From Jiangella muralis (GTDB lineage: Bacteria > Actinomycetota > Actinomycetes > Jiangellales > Jiangellaceae), in contig NZ_LFXL01000038.1 in NCBI RefSeq assembly GCF_001270745.1, positions 1 to 64,000 on the forward strand: DNA of 64,000 nucleotides, written 5' to 3'. The notes beneath the pieces were generated by a model. It had not been told where the DNA came from. It did no database searches and saw only the letters and a list, made by a program, of their open reading frames with translations. The position numbers were made by a program, and so were the translations under genes. Position 1 is the stretch's first letter. Every line of letters starts with the position of its first letter. This document shows positions 7,787-16,559 of the stretch, piece after piece.

Positions 7787-9303
7787 CCGTCCGGTTCCTG
7801 ACGGCCGAGGCGGCGGCCGACCTCGTCCAGGACGGGCAGACGCTGGCGATCGGCGGGTCCGGCGGCGGGCTGCTGGAACCGGACGCGCTACTGGCGGCGC
7901 TGGGGCGGCGGTTCCGGGCGACCGGCACGCCGCGCGACCTGGACCTCGTCCACACCACCGGCATCGGCGACCGCGAGGGCGGCGGGATGGACCACCTCGC
8001 CCAGCGCGGGCTGGTGCGCTCCGTCGTCGCCGGGAACTGGGGCATGGCGCCGGCGATGAGCGCGATGGCCGTCGCCGGCGAGTTCGAGGCGTACAACTTC
8101 CCGCAAGGCGTGATGAGCCAGCTGTTCCGCGAGATCGCCGCCGGCCGGCCCGGAGTCGTCACGCACGTCGGGCTGGGCACGTTCTGCGACCCGCGGGTCG
8201 AGGCCGGCCGGCTCAACGACGTCAGCCCGCAGACCCGGGTCGAGGTGGTCGAGCTGGCGGGGCGGGAGTGGCTGTTCTACCCGGCGTTCGACCTCGACGT
8301 GTGCTTCATCCGCGGCACCACCGCCGACGAGCGCGGCAACCTGTCCTTCGAGCAGGAGGGTGCGCGGCTGGAGATGCTGGCCATCGCGCAGGCCACCCGC
8401 AACCGCGGCGGACTGGTGATCGCGCAGGTCAAGCGGGTGGCGAAGGCCGGGACGCTGGACCCGCGGCTGGTCGTCGTCCCCGGCATCTGCGTCGACGTCG
8501 TCGTGCACCACCCCGCGCAGAAGCAGGTGGTGACGCACGAGTACGAGCCGGCGTTCTCCGGCGAGCTGCGCGCCGCCGCGTCCACGCTGCCGCCGTTCCC
8601 GCTGGACGCACGGAAGGTGGTGGCGCGGCGGGCGCTGTCGGAGATCGTGCCCGGCGACGTCGTCAACCTCGGCGTCGGGATCGCCGACGGCATCGCGTCG
8701 GTGGCCGCCGAGGAGGGCCGGCTGGACGAGTTCACGACGACGATCGAGCAGGGCGCGGTGGGCGGCATCCCGGCCCGCGGCGTGATCTTCGGCGTCGCGA
8801 CGAACCCGGAGGCGATCCTGGACCAGGCGGCCCAGTTCGACTTCTACGACGGCGGCGGGCTGGACATCGCGTTCCTCGGGTTCGCGCAGGTCGACGCCGC
8901 GGGGAACGTCAACGTGTCGAAGTTCGGGTCCCGGGTCGTCGGGACCGGCGGGTTCGTCGACATCAGCCAGAACGCCGGCACCGTCGTGTTCTGCGGCACC
9001 TTCACCGCCGGCGGGCTGGACGTCCGCGTCGGCGGCGGTGAGCTGCGGGTGCTGGCCGAGGGCGCGCACGCGAAGTTCGTCCCCGCCGTCGGCCAGGTGA
9101 CGTTCAGCGCGCGCGAGTCGGTGGCCCGCGGGCAGCGCGTCCGCTACGTCACCGAGCGGGCCGTGTTCGACCTGACGGCGGACGGGCTGCGGCTGCTGGA
9201 GGTGGCGCCCGGGGTCGACGTGCGCCGCGACGTCCTCGACCTCATCCCGTTCGGCGTGCTCGTCGAGGACGTCCGGACGATGGAGCCCGAGTACTTTCAG
9301 TAG
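7783..9303 (+). CDS. YdiF/Pct-type fused CoA-transferase
   Basis: Family I CoA-transferase with alpha and beta halves fused in one 506-aa chain, like acetate CoA-transferase YdiF and propionate CoA-transferase. The N-terminal half contains the GSGGGLLEPD and HTTGIGD regions. The C-terminal half carries the catalytic glutamate, Glu322, in TIEQGAVGGIP, equivalent to Glu324 of clostridial Pct, and then NVNVSKFG. GTG 7783 overlaps the SDR stop (GTGA). With the CaiB-type enzyme this makes two unrelated CoA-transferases in one operon, one perhaps loading the substrate and one recovering CoA from the product. Confidence 0.85.
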   Translation: MTVRFLTAEAAADLVQDGQTLAIGGSGGGLLEPDALLAALGRRFRATGTPRDLDLVHTTGIGDREGGGMDHLAQRGLVRSVVAGNWGMAPAMSAMAVAGEFEAYNFPQGVMSQLFREIAAGRPGVVTHVGLGTFCDPRVEAGRLNDVSPQTRVEVVELAGREWLFYPAFDLDVCFIRGTTADERGNLSFEQEGARLEMLAIAQATRNRGGLVIAQVKRVAKAGTLDPRLVVVPGICVDVVVHHPAQKQVVTHEYEPAFSGELRAAASTLPPFPLDARKVVARRALSEIVPGDVVNLGVGIADGIASVAAEEGRLDEFTTTIEQGAVGGIPARGVIFGVATNPEAILDQAAQFDFYDGGGLDIAFLGFAQVDAAGNVNVSKFGSRVVGTGGFVDISQNAGTVVFCGTFTAGGLDVRVGGGELRVLAEGAHAKFVPAVGQVTFSARESVARGQRVRYVTERAVFDLTADGLRLLEVAPGVDVRRDVLDLIPFGVLVEDVRTMEPEYFQ

Positions 9304-10347
9304 GTGCAGATGCAGGATGACACCGCGCCGGAGCACCCCCGGCGGCCGACCATCAAGGACGTCGCCGAGCGCGCCGGCGTCACCAAGGCGACCGTCTCGA
9401 AGTACCTGAACCGCGCGCACGGCTACGCCATGGCGGCGTCGACCCGGGAACGGATCAGGGTCGCCGTCGAGGAGCTCGACTTCCAGCCCAGCCCGCTGGC
9501 CCGCGGCCTCTCCCGCAGCGCGACGTCGACCCTCGGGCTCGTGGTGGCCGACATCCGCAGCCAGTTCTACCCCGACCTCGTCGCCAGCATCCAGACCGCG
9601 GCCGAGGCGGCCGGCTACACCCTCGTCCTCGGCAGCTCCGGCGACGACCCCGGCCGCGAACTGGACATCATCCGCTCCATGGCGCACCGCCGCGTCGACG
9701 GCGTCGTGCTCGTCGCCGTCCGGTCCGAGGGCGACCACATCGACTACCTGCGCCGGCGCGGCATCCAGATCGTGCTGGCCAGCCGCGACCTCCCCGACCT
9801 CGTCGCCGACACCGTCGTCGTCGACAGCCTGGCCGGCGGGCGCGCGGCCACCCGGCACCTGCGCTCGCTCGGCCACCGCCGGCTGGCGCACGTCGCCGGC
9901 GAGCCCGCCGTCAAGCCGTTCGCCGACCGCGCCCGCGGCTTCGCGCTCGAGACCGCCGACCTCCCCGGCCTCCCCGTCGAGGTCGCACCGTCCTCCATCG
10001 AGGGCGGCCGGGCGGCGGCGCACGTACTGCTCGACGTCGCCGCGCCGCCCACGGGCATCTTCTTCGCCAGCGACACCATGGCCCTCGGCGGCCTGATGGC
10101 CTGCGCCGACCTCGGCCTGCGGGTCCCGGACGACGTGTCCGTCGCCGGGTTCGACAACGTGACGGTGGGCCAGCTGCCCGGCATCGGCCTCACCACCATC
10201 GACTCCGACGCCGTCCGGGTCGGCGAACTGGCCACCGAGCTCCTCCTCAAACGCGTCCTCACCCCCGCCGAGGCCGCCCCCGACCCCGTCCTCATCACCC
10301 GACCCGCCGACCTCGTCGTCCGCACCTCCACCGCCCCGCCACGCTGA
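9304..10347 (+). CDS. LacI family transcriptional regulator
   Basis: LacI-type repressor, about 347 aa. The N-terminal helix-turn-helix is RPTIKDVAERAGVTKATVSK followed by the hinge region, then a periplasmic-binding-protein-like effector domain (LGLVVADIRSQFYP onward). The first possible start is GTG 9304, adjoining the previous stop; ATG 9310 has an AGG at 9302-9304 and may be the real start. It is the last gene of the operon, and the two LacI-type palindromes at 139-177 are its likely targets. The inducer is presumably the transported compound or a CoA-pathway intermediate's free acid. Confidence 0.88.
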   Translation: MQMQDDTAPEHPRRPTIKDVAERAGVTKATVSKYLNRAHGYAMAASTRERIRVAVEELDFQPSPLARGLSRSATSTLGLVVADIRSQFYPDLVASIQTAAEAAGYTLVLGSSGDDPGRELDIIRSMAHRRVDGVVLVAVRSEGDHIDYLRRRGIQIVLASRDLPDLVADTVVVDSLAGGRAATRHLRSLGHRRLAHVAGEPAVKPFADRARGFALETADLPGLPVEVAPSSIEGGRAAAHVLLDVAAPPTGIFFASDTMALGGLMACADLGLRVPDDVSVAGFDNVTVGQLPGIGLTTIDSDAVRVGELATELLLKRVLTPAEAAPDPVLITRPADLVVRTSTAPPR

Positions 10348-10435
10348 CGCTGTTCCGCCGGTCACATCGGGGCCGGAACCTGTCACGAAACGACCCCCTG
10401 CGCCGTCGTCCGGTTGAGAGCACGAGGAGGCAGCG

Positions 10436-11821
10436 ATGCGCAGGATCCTGATCGTCGGCGGCGGGTACGCCGGGTTCTACACCGCGTGGCGGCTGGAGAA
10501 GAAGCTCCGCCCGCACGAGGCGCACGTGACGATCGTCGACCCGCGGCCGTACATGACCTACCAGCCGTTCCTGCCGGAGGTGACGGCCGGCTCGGTCGAG
10601 GCGCGGCACGTCGCGGTGTCGCTGCGGCGGCACCTGCGCCGCACCCACGTCATCGCCGGCAGCGTCGTCGACATCGACCACGAGCACCGCACCGCGACCG
10701 TCAGCATCGCCGACGGGCCGGACCGGGAGCTGGGCTACGACGTCATCGTGGTGACGGCGGGCGCCGTCACGCGCACGTTCCCGATCCCGGGCGTCGCCGA
10801 CGAGGCGATCGGGCTCAAGCACGTCGAGGAGGCGGTCGCGATCCGGGACCGGCTGCTGACGGCGTTCGAGCGGGCCGCCGTGCTGCCGCCCGGCCCGGAC
10901 CGGCGGCGGCTGCTGACGGTGACGGTGGTCGGCGGCGGCTTCACCGGCGTCGAGGGCTTCGGCGAGCTGTTGTCGCTGGGCACCGCGCTGCTGAAGCACT
11001 ACCCGGAGCTCGACCCCGGCGACCTCGCGTTCCACCTGGTCGAGGTGCGCGACCGCATCCTGCCGGAGGTCACCGACAAGCCCGGCGCCTGGGTCGTCCG
11101 GCACCTGGAGGGCCGCGGCGCGCACGTGCACCTCGGCACCAAGCTGGTGTCGGCGCGGGACGGGCACATCGTGCTGTCGGACGGCTCGGAGTACGAGAAC
11201 GAGCTGCTGATCTGGACCGCCGGCAACCAGAGCAACCCGGTCGTCGCGCGGCACACGGACCTGCCGGTGGACGAGCAGGGGCTGTTCCGGGTCCGCGCCG
11301 ACCTGCGCATCGGCACCGACGACGCGCCGGTGCCGGACGCGTGGGCGGCCGGCGACAACGCGGCCGTCCCGGACCTGACGTCGGACCTGCCCGGCGCGCA
11401 CGTCGTGCCGAACGCGCAGAACGCCGTCCGCCAGGGCAAGCGGCTGGCCAAGAACATCGTCGCCGACCTGCGCGGGCGCCGGACGAAGCCGTACGTGCAC
11501 CACAGCCTCGGCACGATCGCCACGCTCGGCCTGGGCCAGGGCATCTTCCAGTACCGCCGCATCGTCATCACCGGACTGCCGGCCTGGCTGATGCACCGCG
11601 GCTACCACGTGCTGGCGGTGCCGACGTGGGAGCGCAAGATCCGGGTGTTCCTCGTCTGGGCGGCGGCGCTGTTCTACGGCCGCGACGTCGTGTCGCTGCT
11701 GTCGGTGCAGCACCCGCGGGCCGCCTTCCTCGCGGCGACGCTGGGCGCCCGCAGCCGGCGCGGGTCATCCGGAACGGGTGAGGCGGGCGACACGGCACCG
11801 CGGGAGGGTGGAGGAAGCTGA
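10436..11821 (+). CDS. Type II NADH dehydrogenase-like FAD oxidoreductase
   Basis: Pyridine nucleotide-disulphide family flavoprotein, 461 aa, resembling NDH-2. The FAD-binding GGGYAG is at residues 8-13, the YMTYQPFLPEVTAG segment follows, the NAD-binding GGGFTGVE is at 166-173, and AAGDNA marks the second FAD contact. A hydrophobic C-terminal stretch (VFLVWAAALFYG) fits the membrane-attachment region of NDH-2, which passes electrons from NADH to quinone without pumping protons. A GAGGAGG ribosome site precedes ATG 10436. It starts the plus-strand set with G6P dehydrogenase and an MFS exporter. Confidence 0.82.
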   Translation: MRRILIVGGGYAGFYTAWRLEKKLRPHEAHVTIVDPRPYMTYQPFLPEVTAGSVEARHVAVSLRRHLRRTHVIAGSVVDIDHEHRTATVSIADGPDRELGYDVIVVTAGAVTRTFPIPGVADEAIGLKHVEEAVAIRDRLLTAFERAAVLPPGPDRRRLLTVTVVGGGFTGVEGFGELLSLGTALLKHYPELDPGDLAFHLVEVRDRILPEVTDKPGAWVVRHLEGRGAHVHLGTKLVSARDGHIVLSDGSEYENELLIWTAGNQSNPVVARHTDLPVDEQGLFRVRADLRIGTDDAPVPDAWAAGDNAAVPDLTSDLPGAHVVPNAQNAVRQGKRLAKNIVADLRGRRTKPYVHHSLGTIATLGLGQGIFQYRRIVITGLPAWLMHRGYHVLAVPTWERKIRVFLVWAAALFYGRDVVSLLSVQHPRAAFLAATLGARSRRGSSGTGEAGDTAPREGGGS

Positions 11822-11841
11822 CCGCCCCGCTGGAGGTGGCG

Positions 11842-13239
11842 ATGACGACGACAGCCGCGCGCCCGGCCGATGTCCTCGTGGTCTTCGGGATCACGGGAGA
11901 CCTGGCCAGGGTGATGACGTTCCGTTCGCTGTACCGGCTGGAGGCCCGCGGGCTGCTGCAGTGCCCGGTGGTCGGGGTCGCCGCCAACGACTGGACGGTG
12001 GACCGGCTGGTGCAGCGGGCCCGGGCCTCGATCGAGGGGTCCGGCGAGCGGGTGGACCCGGCGGTGTTCGACCGGCTCGCCGCCCGGCTCTCGTACGTGA
12101 GCGGCGACTTCGCCGACGCCGCGACGTACGGGCGCGTCGGTGACGCGATCAAGGGCGCGGAGTCGCCGGTCTTCTACCTGGAGATCCCGCCGTTCCTGTT
12201 CGGCCGGGTGGTCGAAGGGCTGTCGGGCGCGGGCCTGACGGATTCGGCCCGGGTCGTGGTGGAGAAGCCGTTCGGCCACGACCTCGCCTCCGCGCATGCG
12301 CTGGCCGAGGAACTGCACCAGTACGTCGACGAGTCGCAGCTGTACCGCATCGACCACTACCTCGGGAAGATGGGCATCGAGGAGATCCTGTACCTGCGCT
12401 TCGCCAACTCGATGCTGGAACCGGTCTGGAACCGCGACCACGTGCGGTGCGTGCAGATCACCATGGCCGAGAGCTTCGGCGTCGAGGACCGCGGCCACTT
12501 CTACGACCCCGTCGGCGCGCTCCGCGACGTCGTCGTCAACCACCTCATGCAAGTGGTCGCGGCCGCCGCCATGGAGGCGCCGTCGCGCGGTGACGTGCGG
12601 ACGATCAAGGAGGCGCAGGTCGCGCTGTTCCGGGCCATCGCCGACGCCGACCCGGCCCACTACGTGCGCGGCCGGTACGACGGCTACCTCGGCATCGACG
12701 GCGTCGCGGCGGACTCCACGACCGAGACGTACGCCGCGCTGCGGCTGGAGATCGAGAACTGGCGCTGGTCCGGCGTGCCGTTCTTCATCCGCACCGGCAA
12801 GCGGCTCGCGGCGACGCAGACCGAACTGCGGCTGGTGTTCAAGCACCCGCCGCGGCTGGGCTTCTGGCCGCGCGGCCACCGCCCGGGTTCGGACGCGATC
12901 GTCGTGCGGCTGGACCCGTCGACCGGCGTCCGGATCGTCCTCGACGCCCGCCGCGCCGACCAGGAGGGCGCGGCGCCCGTCGACCTGGACATGGAGTTCG
13001 CGGCCGAGGGCGGCGAGGGCCCGACGCCGTACGAGGTGCTGCTGCTCGCGGCCATGCGCGGCGAGTCGACCCGGTTCGCGCGGCAGGACGGCGTCGAGGA
13101 GACCTGGCGGATCATGCAGCCGCTGCTGGACGCGCCGCCGCCGGTGCACGCGTACGAACCGGGCACGTGGGGCCCGTCGGCGGCGGACGCGCTGCCCGCC
13201 GGCGAGGGTGGCTGGCAGGAGCCGTGGGTGTCGCCGTGA
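11842..13239 (+). CDS. zwf: Glucose-6-phosphate 1-dehydrogenase
   Basis: Oxidises glucose 6-phosphate to 6-phosphogluconolactone with NAD(P). The nucleotide-binding FGITGDLA (about residues 14-21) and the substrate-binding RIDHYLGK active-site motif are intact, and the C-terminal domain is complete though the protein (465 aa) is shorter than the usual ~500. ATG 11842 has GGAGG at 11832-11836 at good spacing; GTG 11836 would bury that site. No opcA, tal, tkt or pgl is adjacent, so this is probably an accessory copy outside the main pentose-phosphate operon. It lies between NDH-2 and a drug-type MFS exporter, an unusual context. Confidence 0.88.
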   Translation: MTTTAARPADVLVVFGITGDLARVMTFRSLYRLEARGLLQCPVVGVAANDWTVDRLVQRARASIEGSGERVDPAVFDRLAARLSYVSGDFADAATYGRVGDAIKGAESPVFYLEIPPFLFGRVVEGLSGAGLTDSARVVVEKPFGHDLASAHALAEELHQYVDESQLYRIDHYLGKMGIEEILYLRFANSMLEPVWNRDHVRCVQITMAESFGVEDRGHFYDPVGALRDVVVNHLMQVVAAAAMEAPSRGDVRTIKEAQVALFRAIADADPAHYVRGRYDGYLGIDGVAADSTTETYAALRLEIENWRWSGVPFFIRTGKRLAATQTELRLVFKHPPRLGFWPRGHRPGSDAIVVRLDPSTGVRIVLDARRADQEGAAPVDLDMEFAAEGGEGPTPYEVLLLAAMRGESTRFARQDGVEETWRIMQPLLDAPPPVHAYEPGTWGPSAADALPAGEGGWQEPWVSP

Positions 13240-13264
13240 CGGCCGCCGGACCGTAGGCGTCCCG

Positions 13265-14863
13265 GTGGCCGCGACGCCCCGCGCGCCCGCGCGGGCCGGG
13301 CTGGTCCTCGCCGCGCTGATCCTGGTCGCGGCGGTGGCGAACCTCAACCTCGCGGTGGCCAACGTCGCGCTGCCCGACATCGGCAAGGCGTTCGGCTCGT
13401 CGCAGACCACGCTGGACCTCGTCGCCGTCGGCTACTCGCTGGGGCTCGCCGCGTCGGTGCTGTACCTCGGCGGGCTGGGCGACCGCTACGGCCGCAAGCT
13501 GATGCTGATCCTCGGCGTCGTGCTCTCCGTGCCCGCCTGCCTGCTCGCGGCCTACGCCCCGAGCGACGAGGTGCTGGTGCTCGCGCGGGTGCTGGGCGGG
13601 GTGTCCGCCGGCATGGCGTACCCGACGACGCTGGCGCTGATCACGGCCCTGTGGGCCGGCCCGGCGCGGACCAAGGCGATCGCGCTGTGGTCCGGCATCG
13701 GCGGCGCCATCGCCTCGCTCGGCCCGCTGTTGTCGGGCTGGCTGCTGGAGCACTTCTGGTGGGGCTCGGTGTTCCTGGTGACGCTGCCGCTCGCGGTGGT
13801 CGCGCTGGTGCTCGCGCTGCTGTTCGTGCCGAGCCACGTCAACGAGACCACCGACCCCGTCGACAACCTCGGCGGAGTGCTGTCGATCGTGCTGGTCGCG
13901 TCGCTGGTGCTGGCGATCAACTTCGCGCCGGTCCCCGGCAAGGGAGCACTCTCAGTCGGGCTGGCCGTCCTCACGCTGGCCGCGACCGCCGCGTTCGTTC
14001 TCCGGCAGCGCCGGGCACCGAACCCGCTCTACGACCTGAACATCGCCGGCCGGCGGGTGTTCTGGGTGGCCGCGGTCGCCGGCATCATCGTGTTCGGGAC
14101 GTTGATGGGCGCGATGTTCGTCGGCCAGCAGTTCCTGCAGAACGTGCTCGGCTACTCGACGTTCGAGGCCGGCCTGTCGATCCTGCCCGCGGCCGCTCTC
14201 ATGGTGCTGGTGGCGCCGCGGTCGGCCGCGCTGGTGGAGTCGCACGGGTCGCGGGTCGTGCTGCTGATCGGCTACGCCTGCTGCCTGCTCGGGTTCGTCG
14301 CGATGCTCCTGCTGTGGGACCAGGACACCTCGTACTGGGCGGTCGGGCTGGCCTACGCGCTGGTGGGCGCCGGGGTCGGGTTCGCCGGCACCCCGGCGTC
14401 GCACTCGCTGACGGGGTCGGTTCCGGTCCGCCGCGCCGGTATGGCGTCGGGCACCGCCGACCTGCAACGCGACCTCGGCGGCGCGATCATGCAGTCGATC
14501 CTCGGCGCGCTGCTCACCGCCGGCTACGCGTCCGCCGTCTCGGCCGCGATTGCCGCCGCCCCCAACCGGCAGGACATCAGCGACAGCGTGCAGGCGCAGC
14601 TGATGAAGTCGTTCGGCTCGGCCGAGGCCACCGCCGAGCAGTACCCGCAGTACGCCGACGCCATCTCCTCCGCCGCCGCGCAGTCCTTCCTCGACGGCGC
14701 CGACTGGGCCTACATCGCCGGCATCGTCGCGATCGTGATCGGGTCGGTGCTGGTCTACCTGCTCTTCCCGGTCAAGGAGGACGAGGTCCGGCTGCTGGCC
14801 GAGTACCACGCGACGGACACCCGCGCACTCCCCCACCCGGCCCCGCCGCCCGACGACCCATGA
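13265..14863 (+). CDS. MFS transporter, DHA2 (14-TM) family
   Basis: Proton-driven exporter of the 14-span drug:H+ antiporter-2 type, 532 aa. The first span holds ANLNLAVANVALPDIG, the loop 2-3 signature is GDRYGRKL, and motif C-like glycines and prolines occur in span 5. The start is taken as GTG 13265, the first in-frame start after the zwf stop (13239); the ribosome site is weak. The substrate cannot be read from sequence. It ends 120 nt before the convergent GMC gene, with a hairpin in between. Confidence 0.82.
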   Translation: MAATPRAPARAGLVLAALILVAAVANLNLAVANVALPDIGKAFGSSQTTLDLVAVGYSLGLAASVLYLGGLGDRYGRKLMLILGVVLSVPACLLAAYAPSDEVLVLARVLGGVSAGMAYPTTLALITALWAGPARTKAIALWSGIGGAIASLGPLLSGWLLEHFWWGSVFLVTLPLAVVALVLALLFVPSHVNETTDPVDNLGGVLSIVLVASLVLAINFAPVPGKGALSVGLAVLTLAATAAFVLRQRRAPNPLYDLNIAGRRVFWVAAVAGIIVFGTLMGAMFVGQQFLQNVLGYSTFEAGLSILPAAALMVLVAPRSAALVESHGSRVVLLIGYACCLLGFVAMLLLWDQDTSYWAVGLAYALVGAGVGFAGTPASHSLTGSVPVRRAGMASGTADLQRDLGGAIMQSILGALLTAGYASAVSAAIAAAPNRQDISDSVQAQLMKSFGSAEATAEQYPQYADAISSAAAQSFLDGADWAYIAGIVAIVIGSVLVYLLFPVKEDEVRLLAEYHATDTRALPHPAPPPDDP

Positions 14864-14880
14864 TCACCGGCCCACCCGAA

Positions 14881-14954
14881 AGTTGATCTTGGAGAAAAGG
14901 CTGAACTGTGGCCCGGTTTGTCCGATTGATTCCGCAGTTGCTCCAAGATCAACT
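14881..14954. terminator. Inverted repeat between convergent operons (bidirectional terminator candidate)
   Basis: AGTTGATCTTGGAG (14881-14894) and CTCCAAGATCAACT (14941-14954) are a perfect 14-bp inverted repeat. Inside them AACTGTGG and CCGCAGTT (one mismatch) extend the fold. It lies exactly between the ends of the MFS gene (14863, plus) and the GMC gene (14983, minus), so it could stop transcripts from both sides. No T-run follows, as is common in actinobacteria. The right arm recurs alone at 51-63. Confidence 0.6.
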
Positions 14955-14982
14955 GGGGGTCCGCGGCCGGGCGGTCGGGGCG

Positions 14983-16536
14983 CTAGGCGAGGCGGGCGAG
15001 CAGGTGGTCGCCGACCCGCAGGGCGTTCGCCATCACCGTCAGCGCCGGGTTCACCGCGCCGATGCTCGGGAAGAAGCTGGTGTCGACGACGTACAGGTTG
15101 TCCACCTCGTGCGCCCGGCAGTCGCGGTCGAGCACGGACGTCGCCGCGTCGGCCCCGAACCGGACGGTGCCGGCCTGGTGCGCGCAGCCGGCGACCGGGA
15201 TGTCGTTCTTCATGTAGACGTCGCGCGGGACCAGGTGGTGCGGATGCATCCCCAGGTGGCCGAGGTGCCCGGTGACCCGCCGGTACAGCTGCTCCAGCGG
15301 CTCGCGGTTGTTCGGCGTGTAGTGCAGTGCGACGTCGCCGGACGGGCTCAGCGTGACGCGGTTGTCCGGGTCCGGCAGGTCCTCTGCGGAGAGCCAGAAG
15401 TCGACGGCGTGCTCGGCCACCTCGTCCAGGGTGAACATCGGCGCCAGCCGGGCCAGCACCGGCTTCTCCCCGCGGTACATCGGCGCCGACGACTTGCCGA
15501 CCATCTGCACGTTGCCCATCGGGTACTCGAAGTCGGCGTCGCCGAAGTAGTAGTCGTTGACACCGAGGGTCTTCTGGAACCGGGTGTCGTTCTTCTCCGT
15601 CGAGATCGCCAGGAACGCCCGGCTGTTGTGGAACAGGTAGTTGCGCCCGACCTGGTCCGAGCCGTTCGCCAGCCCGTTCGGGTGCCGCTCGTTCGCGCTG
15701 GCCAGCAGCAGTTTCGCCGTGTTCGCCGCGCCGGCGGCGACGACCACCACCGACCCGGTGAACCGCTGCTCCGCACCGGCGACGTCCGCGACCACGGTCG
15801 TCACCGTCCGCCCGGACGCGTCGGTCTCCAGCCGTCGCACCACCGCGTTGCGCAGCAGCGTCACACCAGCGTGTCGCAGCGCCGGCCGGACGGCGATGAC
15901 GTCGGCATCGGACTTCGCGTGCACCAGGCACGGGAAGCCGTCGCAGGTGGCGCAGCGGATGCAGGTGCTGAGCTCGGGGTTGGCCTCGTCCAGCATGATC
16001 CCGCAGGGTGCGTGGAACGGGTGCAGCCCCACCCGGTCCAGGTCGTCGAAGAGCCGCTGGATGCGCGGCTCGTGCGAGACCGGCGGATACGGGTAGGGCG
16101 CCGTCGACGGCGGCTCGGTCGGGTCCTCGCCGCGGGCGCCGTGCACCTGGTACAGCTCCTCGGCCCGGGTGTAGTACGGCTCCAGCTCGTCGTACCCGAT
16201 CGGCCAGGCCGGCGAGACGCCGCCGTGGTGGCGCAGCTCGCCGAAGTCGCGCTCGCGCAGCCGGTACAGGGCGGCGCCGTAGAACTTCGTCGCGCCGCCC
16301 ACGTAGTAGTGGATCTGCGGCTGGAACGGCTTGCCGTCGCCGTCGTACCAGGTGTCGGCCGACACGTAGCGGTTGTCGACGAAGACGGCGGCCGCGTCCC
16401 AGTTCTCGGCCTCACGCGGCAGCCAGTCGCCCCGCTCCAGGATGAGGACCCGCTTCCCCGACGGTGCCAGCCGGTGCGCCAGCGTGCCGCCGCCGGCCCC
16501 GGATCCCACGATGACGACGTCGTATTCGTCGGCCAT
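14983..16536 (-). CDS. GMC family oxidoreductase with cysteine cluster
   Basis: Glucose-methanol-choline flavoprotein, 517 aa, oxidising an alcohol or sugar. FAD binding is shown by VVIVGSGAGGGTLA at the N-terminus and by GGATKFYGAALYR. The C-terminal GMC end is complete: VDNLYVVDTSFFPSIGAVNP, with catalytic-region His in AGCAHQAGT. Unusual for the family are four closely set cysteines, C192-x2-C195-x2-C198-x4-C203, which resemble an iron-sulphur or metal ligand set. A GGGGGAGG ribosome site precedes ATG 16536. It is the last gene of the LAL-cydAB-GH15-NDH-2 operon, 23 nt after the NDH-2 stop; sugar or sugar-alcohol oxidation feeding the respiratory chain is inferred. Confidence 0.85.
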   Translation of the reverse strand: MADEYDVVIVGSGAGGGTLAHRLAPSGKRVLILERGDWLPREAENWDAAAVFVDNRYVSADTWYDGDGKPFQPQIHYYVGGATKFYGAALYRLRERDFGELRHHGGVSPAWPIGYDELEPYYTRAEELYQVHGARGEDPTEPPSTAPYPYPPVSHEPRIQRLFDDLDRVGLHPFHAPCGIMLDEANPELSTCIRCATCDGFPCLVHAKSDADVIAVRPALRHAGVTLLRNAVVRRLETDASGRTVTTVVADVAGAEQRFTGSVVVVAAGAANTAKLLLASANERHPNGLANGSDQVGRNYLFHNSRAFLAISTEKNDTRFQKTLGVNDYYFGDADFEYPMGNVQMVGKSSAPMYRGEKPVLARLAPMFTLDEVAEHAVDFWLSAEDLPDPDNRVTLSPSGDVALHYTPNNREPLEQLYRRVTGHLGHLGMHPHHLVPRDVYMKNDIPVAGCAHQAGTVRFGADAATSVLDRDCRAHEVDNLYVVDTSFFPSIGAVNPALTVMANALRVGDHLLARLA

Positions 16537-16559
16537 GACGGCCTCCCCCGGTCGATCGA

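Noticed and set aside
7888-10386. A 832-codon open frame on the minus strand opposite the CoA-transferase and LacI genes
   Set aside because: Low-complexity, Arg/Asp/Gly-rich translation, no motifs, while the plus strand encodes two complete known families.
10348-10435. Terminator between the LacI and NDH-2-like genes
   Set aside because: GTTCCGCCGG can face CCGGAAC but the stem is short with mismatches; too weak to call.
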